From Lysobacterales bacterium (GTDB taxonomy: Bacteria > Pseudomonadota > Gammaproteobacteria > Xanthomonadales > SZUA-36): 7,071 nucleotides of DNA. Positions 6,448-7,071 of the stretch are shown one piece after another; position 1 is the stretch's first letter, and every line of letters begins with the position of its first letter. The stretch is taken from positions 1-7,071 of the forward strand of contig JAPHSB010000049.1 in assembly GCA_026193295.1 (NCBI GenBank), in the 5' to 3' direction. The notes under the pieces are model-generated. The model was given only the letters and a program-made list of their open reading frames with translations, did no database searches and was not told where the DNA came from. The position numbers and the translations under genes are program-made.

Positions 6448-7071
6448 TCAATAACCCCGCTCGATATCGATGAGATGGTTGAGAGGTTCGCCAGCCACAA
6501 AACGATTGTAGTTCTCCACGAAGATCCGCGCGATATCCGGCGGATGGCTTTTGGCCGCCATGTGCGCGGTGACGGTGAGCCCGGGTGCATCCCACAGGGG
6601 ACTGTCTGCCGGCAGCGGCTCCTCCTGGAACACGTCCAGCACGGCCGCGGCGATTTCCCCGCTTCGCAAGGCGGCCGCCAGGGCGGCCTCGTCGATGACG
6701 TTGCCGCGCCCGACATTGACCACGCAACAGGTCCGCCGCAGGGTTCGGAAGGCTTTCTCATCGAGCAGGCGAAGGGTCTGCGGCGTGTCGGGCAGCACGC
6801 AGACCAGGTAGTCGGGCACGGCCAGAAATGCGGTCAGCTGCTCCGCGCGGAACACATCTTCGAAACCTTCGACGGGCGCTCCGCTGCTGCTATAGCCGAT
6901 GACGCGCATGCCGAAAGCGCCGGCCATCGAGGCAATGCATCGGCCGATCGACCCGGTGCCCATGATGCCGAGGGTCTTGTCCCGCAGGGTACCGGACTCG
7001 GCGGGCCACCAGTCTCGTCGCCGCTGGTGTTCCAACCGCTCCACCAGCCTGATCTCACGCGCCAGCAGGTA
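6448..7071 (-). CDS. D-isomer-specific 2-hydroxyacid dehydrogenase (GhrA-like), 5' end outside window
   Basis: NAD(P)-dependent enzyme interconverting a 2-oxoacid (glyoxylate, hydroxypyruvate or similar) and the D-2-hydroxyacid. The frame is open to the window edge: the residues before the GTG at 7044 (YLLAREIRL) match the helix that precedes the NAD domain in the family, so that GTG is not the true start. The 207 visible residues hold the coenzyme site IMGTGSIG (about 36-43) and the catalytic triad Arg122 (NVGRGNVIDE), Glu151 (DVFQEEPLP) and His170 (TAHMAAKSHP). The protein ends in HLIDIERGY, similar to the C-terminus of GhrA-type enzymes. Missing is the N-terminal substrate-binding part, roughly 100 residues. 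The stop is six bases upstream of the Rieske gene, so it is the most upstream operon member seen here. Glyoxylate/hydroxypyruvate reductase is the usual label, but in this context a pathway-specific 2-hydroxyacid is equally plausible. Confidence 0.92.
   Translation of the reverse strand, partial: YLLAREIRLVERLEHQRRRDWWPAESGTLRDKTLGIMGTGSIGRCIASMAGAFGMRVIGYSSSGAPVEGFEDVFRAEQLTAFLAVPDYLVCVLPDTPQTLRLLDEKAFRTLRRTCCVVNVGRGNVIDEAALAAALRSGEIAAAVLDVFQEEPLPADSPLWDAPGLTVTAHMAAKSHPPDIARIFVENYNRFVAGEPLNHLIDIERGY

Noticed and set aside
6448..7044. GTG at 7044 as the start of the 2-hydroxyacid dehydrogenase
   Set aside because: The frame continues to the window edge with family-like sequence, and the product would lack the whole N-terminal substrate-binding region.

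Overview
The window is gene-dense, GC-rich bacterial chromosomal DNA with no mobile element, CRISPR array, tRNA or rRNA that I can see. The gene set (MalQ/GlgX, a Fluc/CrcB channel with a DUF190 partner, a Rieske oxygenase, an outer-membrane-type lipoprotein with a META domain) points to a Gram-negative proteobacterium, probably a gammaproteobacterium. That placement is inferred from gene content and base composition only.

Layout: (1) Positions 1-2544, minus strand: malQ (4-alpha-glucanotransferase) followed by glgX (glycogen debranching enzyme). The two overlap by an ATGA, and glgX leaves the window just before its catalytic Asp. (2) Positions 2545-2714: a short divergent control region. (3) Positions 2715-3461, plus strand: crcB/fluC (fluoride channel) and a DUF190 PII-like protein, three bases apart. 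(4) Positions 3452-3469: a perfect hairpin at the convergent junction. (5) Positions 3486-7071, minus strand: a probable operon, in transcription order a D-2-hydroxyacid dehydrogenase of GhrA type (5' end outside the window), a Rieske non-heme iron oxygenase alpha subunit, an SDR dehydrogenase, and a lipoprotein with a C-terminal META/HslJ domain.

How they work together: MalQ and GlgX remodel and debranch glycogen or maltodextrins. CrcB exports fluoride, and the DUF190 protein is a candidate small trimeric regulator or accessory of it. The Rieske enzyme, the SDR and the 2-hydroxyacid dehydrogenase look like successive oxidative steps in catabolism of an unidentified small organic compound. 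The Rieske iron site carries the Glu-type signature seen in the carnitine/betaine oxygenase branch. No ferredoxin or reductase partner is in the window. I see no clearly new defence or mobile system. The least characterised pieces are the oxygenase-dehydrogenase-lipoprotein operon and the crcB-DUF190 pair.
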